Shown one piece after another: positions 51,420 to 60,728 of a DNA stretch of 64,000 bases. The position numbers and the translations under genes are program-made. The notes beneath the pieces are model-generated. The model was not told where the DNA came from. It did not search any database and saw only the letters and a program-made list of their open reading frames with translations. Where the stretch lies: positions 1 through 64,000 of the forward strand of contig CAYYYL010000002.1 in NCBI GenBank assembly GCA_964475835.1. The letters run 5' to 3'. Position 1 is the stretch's first letter; every line of letters begins with the position of its first letter. Source of the stretch: JABDCI01 sp964475835 (lineage in GTDB: Bacteria; Verrucomicrobiota; Verrucomicrobiia; JABWAM01).

Positions 51420-52094
51420 ATGCCTGAAGTGGTGATCGCCCCCTCAATCCTTGCAGCCGACTTTGCCCGCTTTGGCGAGGAGGCCAAACGCACGGAATCG
51501 GCCGGTGCGGACTGGCTTCATGTGGATGTCATGGACGGCCATTTCGTTCCAAACATCAGTTTTGGACCGGCGGTTACTGCGGCACTCCATCGTTCAACAA
51601 AACTCCCCCTGGATGTGCATCTCATGATTGAGCGTCCGGATCTTTATCTCGATGCCTTCGTCAAGGCGGGGGCCTATTGCATCAGTGTGCATGTGGAAGC
51701 TAAGCATCCCGTTCGCGACACGCTCGCCCGCATCAGGCGGGCCGGGTGCCGTTGTGGAATCGCTTTTAACCCCGCCACGCCCACGGCTAGCGTTGAGAAT
51801 TTTCTTGGGGATGTCGATCTGGTGCTCTGCATGACTGTGGTGCCTGGATTCGGAGGGCAGGCATTCATGCCTGAAGTTTTGTCGAAGGTGAAATCCCTTG
51901 CCTCGCACCCGGCCAGGTTGAAAAATCGGTACCAAATTGAAGTGGATGGTGGAATAGATGAAGAAACCGCAGCTTTAAGCGCGGAAGCCGGAGCCGATGT
52001 GTTTGTGGCGGGAACCTCCCTCTATAAGGCCTCCGATCTCACCCGGGCTATTTCTTCGATGCGCGAACGCGCGGCAGCCGAGCTTGTTGATTAA
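51420..52094 (+). CDS. rpe: Ribulose-phosphate 3-epimerase Rpe
   Basis: The 224-residue TIM barrel shows IAPSILAADFARFGEE, HVDVMDGHFVPNISFGP, LDVHLMIERPD and MTVVPGFGGQAFM, then VDGGIDEETA, all typical of Rpe with its metal-binding His and Asp residues. It interconverts ribulose- and xylulose-5-phosphate. It is 21 bp before the exonuclease gene. Confidence 0.94.
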   Translation: MPEVVIAPSILAADFARFGEEAKRTESAGADWLHVDVMDGHFVPNISFGPAVTAALHRSTKLPLDVHLMIERPDLYLDAFVKAGAYCISVHVEAKHPVRDTLARIRRAGCRCGIAFNPATPTASVENFLGDVDLVLCMTVVPGFGGQAFMPEVLSKVKSLASHPARLKNRYQIEVDGGIDEETAALSAEAGADVFVAGTSLYKASDLTRAISSMRERAAAELVD

Positions 52095-52114
52095 TTCCGT
52101 ATTTCTACATAAGA

Positions 52115-53002
52115 ATGTTTCTCATTATTGATTTTTTGAATGTTGCGTACCGGTCGTTTTATGCGATTCGTGAGTTGTCGACATCAAAAGGGGTTCCCAC
52201 CAATGCGGTTTATGGATTTATCCAGTGCATGCGCCGGTGGATGGCGGAGGTGAAGCCTTCTCACTTGGCGATCGTATTCGATGCGGAGACGCCCCAGCGT
52301 CGTCTCGACCTGCTGCCGGAATACAAATCCACGCGCCCACCGACTCCGGAGTCCTTGATTCCCCAGCTTGCAAGATTATCGAAGTTGATGCCCATGCTTG
52401 GTTGGCCGACGGCATTTGATTCACTTGAGGAGGCGGATGATCTAGCAGCGGGGATCGCGCTAAAAGCGGCGAACTTGGGGCATGAGGTTCGCATCGGGTC
52501 CAACGACAAGGATTTCTTTCAGATTGTAAGTCCGCGCATCAAGGTTTTGCGGAGCACCCCCAAGGAAACGGTTTTGGCGGATGAGGCGTGGGTGAAGGCG
52601 CGTTGGGGAATTGACCCCTTGCAAATGGCGGATTTTTTATCACTCCAGGGCGACGCTGTGGACAATATTCCTGGAGCCCCGGGGGTGGGGGAAAAAACGG
52701 CGGCTGATTTGATCCAGCGATTTGGTTCCGTGGAGGGGGTGCTTGCCTCCATGGATCAGATCACCAAGCCAAAATTGAAGGAATCCCTTCAATCCCATGC
52801 GGATGCGCTTCGCCGAAACCTGAAATTGATCCGATTAAATCCTGATACCAGGGTTCCTCCTTTGGATGATTTTCGCTTGAAACCGCCGCAGTATGACCTT
52901 TTATTACCTGAACTGGCGGAATTGGAGTTCAAAGGCTTGTTGGCCCTGTACACCAAGGAAAGCGAAAAAACATCCGACTCGCGACAGGCCATGCTTTTTT
53001 AG
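52115..53002 (+). CDS. Stand-alone 5'-3' exonuclease (PolA N-terminal/FEN-like)
   Basis: The 295-residue protein equals the N-terminal nuclease domain of DNA polymerase I: LIIDFLNVAYRSFYAI, IVFDAE, EEADDLAAGIA, IGSNDKDFFQI and LQGDAVDNIPGAPGVGEKTA give the metal-binding Asp/Glu set and the helix-hairpin-helix. No polymerase domain follows (the gene ends QAMLF). It is followed by coaE and rho, the place occupied by full polA in Chlamydia. It presumably removes RNA primers or 5' flaps. Confidence 0.92.
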   Translation: MFLIIDFLNVAYRSFYAIRELSTSKGVPTNAVYGFIQCMRRWMAEVKPSHLAIVFDAETPQRRLDLLPEYKSTRPPTPESLIPQLARLSKLMPMLGWPTAFDSLEEADDLAAGIALKAANLGHEVRIGSNDKDFFQIVSPRIKVLRSTPKETVLADEAWVKARWGIDPLQMADFLSLQGDAVDNIPGAPGVGEKTAADLIQRFGSVEGVLASMDQITKPKLKESLQSHADALRRNLKLIRLNPDTRVPPLDDFRLKPPQYDLLLPELAELEFKGLLALYTKESEKTSDSRQAMLF

Positions 53003-53058
53003 CAGTTGCTGCACCGCGTCTCATCCGCCGAGCCAACCCTGCTGTTGCCATTTTGTTC

Positions 53059-53643
53059 ATGCTGCCATCCAACGCTATTTGCCTCACTGGTGGGATTGCC
53101 ACGGGAAAGACCCGTGTGGCGGAGTGGTTGCGTCGGAAGCGATGGGCCGTGATTGATACAGACCAGATTGTTCATGAGCTTTATGCCCCTGGGCAGGACC
53201 TTCCCCCACTTATCGAAAAGGAGTTTGGAAAAGAAGCTCGCGGTGCGGATGGAAGTGTGGATCGAAAGGCTCTTGGGCGGATCGTTTTTGAGAATCCCCA
53301 GGCATTGGAGAAACTAAATAAAATCGTTCATCCGCGGGTGCGCGAACGATGGATGTCGCTTGCCATTGTGGCTTCCTCCCAGTCCTCCCGGGTGATTGTG
53401 GTCATTCCACTGGCCTATGAGACGAATGCTCAAAGGGAGTTTGCCGCCACATGGGTTGTAGCCTGTTCCGGAGCCCATCAGCGATCACGATTGAAGAAAC
53501 GAGGGTTTAACGATCGTGAAGTGGAGCATCGCATTTCCTCCCAGTGGCCTCTTCAACAGAAAATCGACCTGGCGGACCGGGTGATCTGGAACGATCACGC
53601 ATGGAACCTTGTCGAACAACAAATGACCCTATTGGTGGATTGA
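53059..53643 (+). CDS. coaE: Dephospho-CoA kinase CoaE
   Basis: The 194-residue kinase has the P-loop CLTGGIATGKT, IDTDQIVHELY, and IVHPRVRERW, the usual CoaE set, ending QWPLQQKIDLADRVIWND. It makes CoA from dephospho-CoA. ATG at 53059 (MLPSNAIC) is chosen over TTG at 53053. One base separates it from rho. Confidence 0.94.
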   Translation: MLPSNAICLTGGIATGKTRVAEWLRRKRWAVIDTDQIVHELYAPGQDLPPLIEKEFGKEARGADGSVDRKALGRIVFENPQALEKLNKIVHPRVRERWMSLAIVASSQSSRVIVVIPLAYETNAQREFAATWVVACSGAHQRSRLKKRGFNDREVEHRISSQWPLQQKIDLADRVIWNDHAWNLVEQQMTLLVD

Positions 53644-53644
53644 T

Positions 53645-55069
53645 ATGTCTGAACAACAACCCTCTATTCCTCCCTCGCCAAAACCGGAGTCGAATTCCTC
53701 CAGTGCTCCTTATCAGGGTAAACCCGATCGCCATGGGGGACGAAGGGGGCACCATCGTGGGCGTTGGCGTCGATTCCGTCCGCACCGGGAAGAAATTCGT
53801 CAGGAGCCACCCCCGGAATCCCTCAATCTCGCGGACTGGATGGATCTTGCGCCCGAAGTGTTGGAAGCCAGGGCGAGGGAAAATGGATTGGAGTTGAAAT
53901 CGGGAATTTCGATGGAGCAATTGCCCCGGGAATTGGTGCGTGCGCAGGCTGCCAAACTCGCTTTGATCATGGTGGAGGGAACGCTTGAATTGGGAAAGGG
54001 AGGAGGGGGATTCCTTCGGTCCAGCGAAGTGAGCTATCAGTCACGCCCGGTGGACCCTTATGTTTCTCCCCCTTTGATCAAGCGGTTTGCACTTTTGCCG
54101 GGGGATTTTGTAAGCGGACTTGCCCGACCTCCCCGGGATCGGGAGCGTGGACCGAACTTGTTGAATGTCGACCTGATCTGGAATCAACCTCCCCAACGGA
54201 TTCAGGGACGGAAGGCGTATGATGAACTCACACCCCTCTTTCCTCAAAAGCGTCTGGTTCTGGAAAATGGCCCGGCTTCCGTCAGTATGCGTGCCCTGGA
54301 CCTGTTGGCTCCCTTGGGTCGGGGGCAGCGCGCCTTGATCGTGGCCCCCCCCAGGGCTGGGAAAACCATTCTACTCCAACAGGTGGCGGAGAGCATTGAA
54401 GCCAATGATCCGGATGTAACGGTTATCGTCCTCCTTCTCGATGAACGCCCTGAGGAGGTTCACAACATGAAGCGGGTGGTGAAGGGTGAGGTCGTCGCAA
54501 GCACCTTTGATGAAACCGTGGACCGGCATGTGCGCGTTGCGGATCTTGTGATGGAAAAAGCCCACCGGCTTGTCGAAAACGGACGTCATGTGGTGGTTCT
54601 GATGGATTCCTTGACCCGCCTTGCCCGAGCGTGCAACGCCCTTTCCCCCTCCCGCGGGAAATTGATGTCGGGAGGCGTGGAATCGGGAGCCCTGGCAAAA
54701 CCCCGGAAATTTTTCAGCGCAGCTCGGAATACGGAGGAGGGTGGGAGTCTTACCATTGTAGCCACGGTCCTCGTCGAAACAGGAAGCCGGATGGATGACA
54801 TGATTTTTGAGGAGTTCAAGGGGACGGGCAATATGGAGGTCTACCTTAGTCGCGATCTCCAGGAGCGGCGGATCTATCCTGCCATTCATATCGAAAAAAG
54901 CGGGACCCGCCGGGAAGACCTCCTGTATCATCCCGATGAGTTGATCCGAATTCAGGCTTTGCGTCGTGCTTTATCCGAGCACCCCCCCTTGGAAGCCATG
55001 GAAGAATTGATCGGACAGCTCAAGGCAACAGGGTCAAATGCCGAGCTCCTCATGCGATTAAAACTTTGA
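53645..55069 (+). CDS. rho: Transcription termination factor Rho
   Basis: The 474-residue ATPase begins with a Pro/Ser/Gly/Arg-rich extension (about 1-60) absent from E. coli Rho. The RNA-binding region (GGGFLRSSEVSYQSRPVDPYVSPPLIKRFALLPGD) and the ATPase domain follow, with a P-loop VAPPRAGKTILL (about 232-243), DERPEEV, and the Q/R loops (VLMDSLTRLARACN, GVESGALAKPRKFFSAARN). Pro-Lys in the usual SPPKAGKT is Pro-Arg here. Arg-rich tails in Rho are found in other bacteria and may aid RNA binding. Confidence 0.94.
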   Translation: MSEQQPSIPPSPKPESNSSSAPYQGKPDRHGGRRGHHRGRWRRFRPHREEIRQEPPPESLNLADWMDLAPEVLEARARENGLELKSGISMEQLPRELVRAQAAKLALIMVEGTLELGKGGGGFLRSSEVSYQSRPVDPYVSPPLIKRFALLPGDFVSGLARPPRDRERGPNLLNVDLIWNQPPQRIQGRKAYDELTPLFPQKRLVLENGPASVSMRALDLLAPLGRGQRALIVAPPRAGKTILLQQVAESIEANDPDVTVIVLLLDERPEEVHNMKRVVKGEVVASTFDETVDRHVRVADLVMEKAHRLVENGRHVVVLMDSLTRLARACNALSPSRGKLMSGGVESGALAKPRKFFSAARNTEEGGSLTIVATVLVETGSRMDDMIFEEFKGTGNMEVYLSRDLQERRIYPAIHIEKSGTRREDLLYHPDELIRIQALRRALSEHPPLEAMEELIGQLKATGSNAELLMRLKL

Positions 55070-55101
55070 CTGGTGAGGACTGAAGACGTTGAGTTTTAAA
55101 G

Positions 55102-55115
55102 TGTAAGCACTTACA
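55102..55115. promoter_or_regulatory. Inverted repeat TGTAAG-CA-CTTACA
   Basis: A 6-2-6 inverted repeat sits 32 bp after the rho stop in a 212-bp intergenic region before the prepilin gene. The stem is short and no T run follows, so it is more like a regulator site than a terminator. Otherwise the region holds no gene I can support. Confidence 0.3.
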
Positions 55116-55281
55116 TTGCTTGCATTTTTCCGCTTGTCACCGAAATTAAATAAGCCAAAAGAATCTCATTTTTCCCCATCCGAAAGGAAACGCTCGCCCG
55201 GGAAAATCAATTTTTGGGTTTTTTTCAGGAAAGGGTTTGCAGCGGTTATTTCGGGCCATAAAAAGCCGATCTTAAATAAGG

Positions 55282-56068
55282 ATGAGGCTGCTTTTTTCAA
55301 AGACCTTTTTCTTGGGATTCTTTTTTGCAAGGGGTTCATTCCTTCGGGTGAAACCTTTGGGTGCATTTACCCTGGTGGAGGTTCTCGTCGTGGTGGCGAT
55401 TGTCATGGTGCTTACCAGTTTTCTGATGCCCGCTTTAAATCGGGCAAGGGAGAGCGGGCGTGGAGTGGTGTGTATGTCCAATTTGCGGCAACTGGGTCTT
55501 GCGTTTGAGCTTTATGGAGAAGAATACGGGCGATATCCCTATGGGCAGGAGATCAACATTTTCACTGGCTTAAAAAACGGCAAGGCGTCTGCCTGGCATG
55601 TACGGCTTGCGCCGTTCCTTGAAAAGGTAAACTATAATTATGCCGGTGGATTCACCGGTCAAACCTTTGTCATGAGCTGTCCCACCGCACTTGCAGCTGG
55701 AATAGGAGTTCCGGGTGCTTGGCAATACTCCTCCAATCCCCAACTTCTCAATACAGATGAGATATCAGAGTTTAATGAGAGCAGTTGCAATTGCACTTTT
55801 CCCCGAACCTTCCGTACCTTGAGCGAACGGGTGTTCAGGTGGATCGACGTATTGGGCGCACCAGTATAATGTGGATGATCCTGCGGATGGTGTAGCGGAT
55901 CCAGGAGATAACACCGACACTGTGGATAATTGGAAAAGGATTCGCTGGCGGCATGCGGGTGATCAACGGGCCAACATTCTGTTTTTGGACGGACATGTGG
56001 AGTCGATGAAAAAAGAGGGGCTTCGATACAAGCACTTCCAGCTATCCGAAGGCTGTATTCTGCCCTGA
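55282..56068 (+). pseudogene. Prepilin with H-x9-DG motif, split by a frameshift
   Basis: The 5' part (55282-55869) has the prepilin site PLGAFTLVEVLVVVAIVMVLTSFLMPALNRAR and the downstream MSNLRQLGLAFELYGEEYGRYPYG; a GTG at 55348 (KPLGAF) may be the real start with a short leader. It stops at 55869 after APV. The 3' part is in the +1 frame (AHQYNVDDPADGVADPGDNT...) and ends RHAGDQRANILFLDGHVES, the H-x9-DG motif. A one-base change between about 55823 and 55867 would reunite them. Either a true pseudogene or a sequence error. Related in plan to the gene at 33625. Confidence 0.7.
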
Positions 56069-56101
56069 CACCCTGCTAGCAGCTTTTTGAGAGGAAGAAG
56101 A

Positions 56102-56893
56102 TCAGGACGGCACTCTGCCATTCCAATCGCGTCTGGGGAATAAATTGTAGAGGTCAACCTCGATTAAATAAACGAGTGGATTTTTGCGGCGCAGGATTTC
56201 TCGTCGTTCGACGTGGGCGTTGTACTGGCCCACCAGATAACTTTCCGAGGACATGTCCGCTCTTGGGGAAAGCTGATGGGTTTCCTTCAATTTTATGACG
56301 CCTTGTTTGTGCGTTTCAAATAATTGGGAGGATGTCGCTTCGGGAATACTTTTTAAAAACGTCTGGGGACGCCGCATCGCGTAGCTGATTCCATTCATAA
56401 CTCGGTTGGTGGTCGATAAAACCACATCCTTTTCAAAAAAGCTGAATATCACACATCCCATCGGAAACACTTTGGTTTTTTGGAAGAGTTGGTTGATTTC
56501 CACCACGCAACGTTGCTCGGCATGGGCCATCAACCGCGCCATTCCTCCTGTCTTGGAAAAGTCCGTGGAAGTAGTGTAGTCGAGTAGAAATCTGAATCCG
56601 AGAGTTTCAAATTCACGGGTGAGCCTGTCAAATTCGGTCCGATTTAGCATGGGAAAGTTTTCAATTCCGGTGGAAAAAAATTCAAGTTCCACGGGGATGG
56701 CCTGCAGGATCCGGGAGCGGATATGATAACAGGCGTAAATGATGGCGAAAAGGGCGCTAAAGGAGAGAAAAAGAATGGAAAACAGGTTCCACCTCGGACT
56801 TTCAAACGCAATTCGCACAATAAAATATGCGATCGACCCGCAAAGGACTCCGTAAAAAAGCGGAATGGTGAAGTAGCAGGTTCGCTTGACCAT
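56102..56893 (-). CDS. Membrane protein of unknown function
   Basis: A 263-residue protein starting MVKRTCYFTIP at an ATG preceded by GGAG. It has two N-terminal transmembrane helices (LFYGVLCGSIAYFIVRIAF, FSILFLSFSALFAIIYACYHI) and a soluble C-terminal part of about 190 residues with a charged region (VERREILRRKNPLVYLIEVDLYNLF). Motif-free to me. It lies between the frameshifted prepilin gene and nadA, on the same strand as nadA. Confidence 0.6.
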   Translation of the reverse strand: MVKRTCYFTIPLFYGVLCGSIAYFIVRIAFESPRWNLFSILFLSFSALFAIIYACYHIRSRILQAIPVELEFFSTGIENFPMLNRTEFDRLTREFETLGFRFLLDYTTSTDFSKTGGMARLMAHAEQRCVVEINQLFQKTKVFPMGCVIFSFFEKDVVLSTTNRVMNGISYAMRRPQTFLKSIPEATSSQLFETHKQGVIKLKETHQLSPRADMSSESYLVGQYNAHVERREILRRKNPLVYLIEVDLYNLFPRRDWNGRVPS

Positions 56894-56940
56894 GACTCCA
56901 TGAAGCAAAAAGGAACGACCAGTTCAAGCTCCCCTTCAGA

Positions 56941-57954
56941 TTATGCTGTCAAATCGAGCATTCGCTGGATGGGGGGAAGGGCGTTTTTCCGGATGGACTC
57001 TTCAACGTTCACTTCAGGGGAAAGGGTTTCAAGGGCGTGGTGCACTTTTTCCAGGGTATTCATCTTCATGAAGCCGCAATCGTTGCAGGCGCAGGTGTCC
57101 GTGGGGCCGGCGATAAATGTCTTCCCGGGAATTTCCTTTCGCAGGCGGTGGAGCATTCCAGATTCGGTAACGATGATGAAAGTGTTCGCCCGACTTTCCC
57201 TGCAACACTTGATCATTCCCTCGGTGGAACAGACATGATCGGCAAGAAGCCGAACGGAGCGGGGGCATTCGGGGTGGGCCACCACGACGGCTCCCGGGTG
57301 TTGGGCTTTGAGTTTTTCGAGGCTTGCATGCGTAAACATCAGATGGACATGGCAGGCCCCGCGCCACAATTCCATGTTTCGTCCGGTTTTCTCCATCACC
57401 CATTGGCCGAGATTCTCGTCGGGCAGGAAAAGGATGGGACGATTCCTGGGAGCATGCTCCACCACCTTTACCGCATTTCCACTGGTGCAGATGATGTCGC
57501 ATTGGGCCTTCACGGCTGCAGTACAATTGATGTAGGCAATGATGTAGGTGTCCGGGTGAGCCTCCCGATATTTTGCGAGTTCTAAGGCATCGCATGAATC
57601 TGCAAGCGAGCAACCTGCGTGCAAATCGGGGATCAAAACTTTTTTACTGGGATTTACGATTTTGGCCGTTTCCGCCATGAAATGGACCCCGCAGAAAAGG
57701 ATCACATCTGCGGTGGTTTTCGACGCGCGATAGGAAAGGCCGAGGGAATCACCCACGTAGTCCGCCACGTCCTGGATGTCTGAGACCTGATAGTTGTGGG
57801 CCAGGATGACGGCCTTTCGCCGTATCTTGAGTTCCACAATCTCCTTTTGGAGCTGACTTGTGAGCTCTGAACCTCTTCCTGGGCGGACATCGAGTCCATC
57901 CAGGGAGGATGCTCCGAGAGGGGAAGTGTTGGAGGACCTGGTTGAAGTGGACAT
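56941..57954 (-). CDS. nadA: Quinolinate synthase NadA
   Basis: The 337-residue enzyme contains ILAHNYQVSDIQDVADYVGDSLGLS, FCGVHFMAETAKI, DLHAGCSLADSC, YINCTAAVKA, ICTSGNAV and the C-terminal DCGFMKMNT. The Cys residues at these sites match the three iron-sulfur ligands of NadA (LHAGCSLAD, PECPRSV, CNDCGFMKM). It condenses iminoaspartate with dihydroxyacetone phosphate to form quinolinate for NAD. It is 19 bp after leuS. Confidence 0.94.
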   Translation of the reverse strand: MSTSTRSSNTSPLGASSLDGLDVRPGRGSELTSQLQKEIVELKIRRKAVILAHNYQVSDIQDVADYVGDSLGLSYRASKTTADVILFCGVHFMAETAKIVNPSKKVLIPDLHAGCSLADSCDALELAKYREAHPDTYIIAYINCTAAVKAQCDIICTSGNAVKVVEHAPRNRPILFLPDENLGQWVMEKTGRNMELWRGACHVHLMFTHASLEKLKAQHPGAVVVAHPECPRSVRLLADHVCSTEGMIKCCRESRANTFIIVTESGMLHRLRKEIPGKTFIAGPTDTCACNDCGFMKMNTLEKVHHALETLSPEVNVEESIRKNALPPIQRMLDLTA

Positions 57955-57973
57955 GGGTCAATGATAGCAGATT

Positions 57974-60619
57974 TCAGCCAACGACCAGGTTCACAAGTTT
58001 CCCGGGAACGATGATCCACTTTCGAATGGTCTTATCCTTGATGGAGTCCTGGACGCGTGGGAGCGCTTGAATCTTCTGACGGAGTGTCGCTTCGTCAAGT
58101 TCCCGGGGGATGCGGAGTTTTTCCCGTAACTTGCCATTCACTTGCACGACCATTTCCACTTCGCTTTCCACGAGATGTCGCTCGTCGTAGGGGGGCCATG
58201 CCTCGTAGGCCAGGGTGTCCGTTCCTCCCGTTTTCTGCCAGAGTTCCTCTGCGAGATGGGGGGCAAAGGGTGCGAGGAGAAGGAGGAAGGGTTGAACGAT
58301 GCGACGGGGACGATTGTTCCACGTCATGGCTTCATTCACAAAGACCATCAAGGCAGATATGGCGGTGTTGAATGCCATGCCGTCGAGATCAAGGGTCACT
58401 TTTTTAATGGTCTTGTGCAGAGTGATCCATTGCGCTGCGGTGGGTTCAGCGTTGGAGATTAGGGGGTGCAATCGGATGTGGTCCATCGCGGAAGCAGCCT
58501 TGCCGGGATCATTGCCAATCAGGGTGAGTTCCTGATCGAAGTCCTCAACACTCGATTCGTCTGTAAACAAGCGCCAGACACGACCGAGGAAACGATAGAC
58601 TCCTTCCACACCGTCCATGCTCCAGGGTTTGGTTTGTTCAAGGGGTCCCATGAACATTTCATAAAGTCGCATGGCATCGGCGCCATATCCGGTGATCACG
58701 GTGTCCGGATTGACAACATTTCCCCGGGATTTGGACATTTTTTGACCGTCCTCTCCGAGAATGAGCCCTTGATTGACAAGTTTGCAGAAAGGTTCCGGGG
58801 TTGGGACATGTTTCAGGTCGTAAAGAACCTTGTGCCAGAAACGTGCGTAAAGGAGATGGAGCACGGCATGCTCGGTGCCGCCGACATAGAGATCGACGCC
58901 ACCCGTTTTTTGATCCTGCCCCGCGGACAGCCAGTAGGTGGATTTTGCCTGGTCACAAAACATGGTGTTATTTTGTGGATCAAGATAGCGAAGATAGTAC
59001 CAACAAGATCCCGCCCACTGAGGCATGGTATTGAGTTCGCGTTGGGCTCCATCAGAAAGGCGAACCCAGTCACCCGCTTTGGAAAGCGGGGGTTCTGTGG
59101 TCCCTGTGGGTTTGAAATCGGCCAGTGCGGGCAATTCCAGCGGCAGATCGCTGTCGGACAGGGGGTGATGCTTCCCTTCTTTCCAAACGATGGGAAACGG
59201 TTCCCCCCAATAACGCTGTCGGGAAAAAAGCCAATCACGAAGTTTATATTGAACCGTGGGGGTTCCGAGGCCCCGTTCGGAAAGCCATTCAGTGATTTTC
59301 TTTTTCGCATCCGCCGTGGTAAGTCCGGTGATGGGGCCTGAGTTGATGCTGGTGCCATCGCCGGAGAAACACGTTTCACTGGGAGAACCCCCTTTGACGA
59401 CCTGGATGACCCTCAGGCCATATTTTTGGGCAAACTCAAAGTCCCGGTCATCGTGAGCTGGAACGGCCATGATAGCACCGGTTCCATATCCCATCATCAC
59501 ATAATCGGCGATCCAGATGGGAATGGCTTCATTGTTGACGGGATTGATGGCATAAGCGCCTGTAAAAATGCCTGTTTTATCTTTGGCCAACTGCCGGTCC
59601 TGGTCCGACTTGGACGCGCAGCCCTTTTGGTAGGAAAGCACCGCGGTACGTTGGTCCTCGGTGATGATCTGATCCACAAGAGGGTGTTCGGGGGCGAGCA
59701 CCATAAATGTCGCGCCAAAGAGCGTGTCGGGACGAGTTGTGAAAACTTCAACTTTGGACGTTGCCCCTTGAACCTTGAACTCCACTCTGGCTCCTTCGGA
59801 ACGGCCAATCCAGTTGCGCTGAAGCAATTTAATGCCCTCTGGCCAATCCACCAGATCAAGTTCGGAGATCAGTCGGTCCGCGAAACTGGTGATGCGTAGC
59901 ATCCATTGGCGCATGGGGCGACGTTCTACGGGAAATCCGCCCACTTCACTCTTTCCATCCACAACCTCCTCATTGGCAAGAACCGTGCCGAGTTCGGGAC
60001 ACCAGTTCACAGGGACTTCCGCGACATAGGCAAGACGGACCGAGTCCGGGTCCTTTCCCTTGTAGGTGTCGATGGGCTCGGCCCTCCGGGTTGCGGGGTT
60101 AAACCAGGAGTTGTAGATTTTGAGAAAAATCCATTGAGTCCAGTGGAAGTATTTGGGATCGGTGGTGTCGACTTCCCGTTCCCAGTCATAACTGAACCCG
60201 AGGGCTTGGATTTGCCGTCGAAAGTTGGTAATGTTGGTTTCCGTGGTCAACCGTGGATGCTGTCCAGTTTTGATGGCGTACTGCTCGGCGGGAAGGCCGA
60301 AGGCATCCCATCCCATGGGATGGAGTACGTGTCGCCCCCTCATTCGTTGATAGCGGGCGAGAATGTCCGTCGCGGTGTATCCTTCCGGATGTCCGACGTG
60401 AAGCCCGGCGCCCGAGGGATAGGGGAACATGTCGAGGATGTAGTACTTGGGAGCGTAAGGAGTGTCAGGAGTAGGAGCGTTGGCTTTGCCGTGACGCTTT
60501 CGAAATGGGTGATTTTCGGGCAGAGGGGTCCCCGGATCAAAGGCGCGAAACGTCCGGCCTTTCAGCCATGCCTTCTGCCACTTCGGTTCGATCAGATGAA
60601 ACGGATATTGTTTGCGCAT
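57974..60619 (-). CDS. leuS: Leucyl-tRNA synthetase LeuS
   Basis: The 881-residue class I synthetase has the HIGH region FPYPSGAGLHVGHPEGYTATDILARY (about residue 73), the CP1 editing domain with TRPDTLFGATFM, and KMSKS in GQKMSKSRGNVVNPD (about 629). The anticodon-binding domain and C-terminal extension (VQVNGKLREKLRIP) complete it. The ATG at 60619 (MRKQYPFHLIEPKWQ) gives the standard N-terminus. No T-box leader was seen; two direct repeats lie just upstream. Confidence 0.95.
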   Translation of the reverse strand: MRKQYPFHLIEPKWQKAWLKGRTFRAFDPGTPLPENHPFRKRHGKANAPTPDTPYAPKYYILDMFPYPSGAGLHVGHPEGYTATDILARYQRMRGRHVLHPMGWDAFGLPAEQYAIKTGQHPRLTTETNITNFRRQIQALGFSYDWEREVDTTDPKYFHWTQWIFLKIYNSWFNPATRRAEPIDTYKGKDPDSVRLAYVAEVPVNWCPELGTVLANEEVVDGKSEVGGFPVERRPMRQWMLRITSFADRLISELDLVDWPEGIKLLQRNWIGRSEGARVEFKVQGATSKVEVFTTRPDTLFGATFMVLAPEHPLVDQIITEDQRTAVLSYQKGCASKSDQDRQLAKDKTGIFTGAYAINPVNNEAIPIWIADYVMMGYGTGAIMAVPAHDDRDFEFAQKYGLRVIQVVKGGSPSETCFSGDGTSINSGPITGLTTADAKKKITEWLSERGLGTPTVQYKLRDWLFSRQRYWGEPFPIVWKEGKHHPLSDSDLPLELPALADFKPTGTTEPPLSKAGDWVRLSDGAQRELNTMPQWAGSCWYYLRYLDPQNNTMFCDQAKSTYWLSAGQDQKTGGVDLYVGGTEHAVLHLLYARFWHKVLYDLKHVPTPEPFCKLVNQGLILGEDGQKMSKSRGNVVNPDTVITGYGADAMRLYEMFMGPLEQTKPWSMDGVEGVYRFLGRVWRLFTDESSVEDFDQELTLIGNDPGKAASAMDHIRLHPLISNAEPTAAQWITLHKTIKKVTLDLDGMAFNTAISALMVFVNEAMTWNNRPRRIVQPFLLLLAPFAPHLAEELWQKTGGTDTLAYEAWPPYDERHLVESEVEMVVQVNGKLREKLRIPRELDEATLRQKIQALPRVQDSIKDKTIRKWIIVPGKLVNLVVG

Positions 60620-60631
60620 GAAAATGCTCCG

Positions 60632-60665
60632 CAAAGCTTTTTAAATCGGATGAAACAAAGCTTTT
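60632..60665. repeat. Direct repeat CAAAGCTTTT x2 in the leuS leader
   Basis: The 10-mer occurs at 60632-60641 and 60656-60665, 24 bp apart start to start, and its core AAAGCTTT is itself palindromic, so the copies can also pair. They lie 13-46 bp upstream of the leuS ATG. A regulatory site is possible. Confidence 0.35.
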
Positions 60666-60728
60666 CAGGAGTTGTGACGATATTGTATTTTTTGGGGAGG
60701 ATGCAAGTTCGATGAAGTTCGAAGCTAT

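Noticed and set aside
56076..56085. CTAGCAGCTT shared with the 8276-8345 inverted repeat
   Set aside because: Only a 10-mer is shared and the rest of the arm is absent; too short to call a second copy.
60620..60728. Possible T-box in the leuS leader
   Set aside because: No T-box consensus (GGGTGGNACCGCG) or tandem stem was seen on the minus strand.
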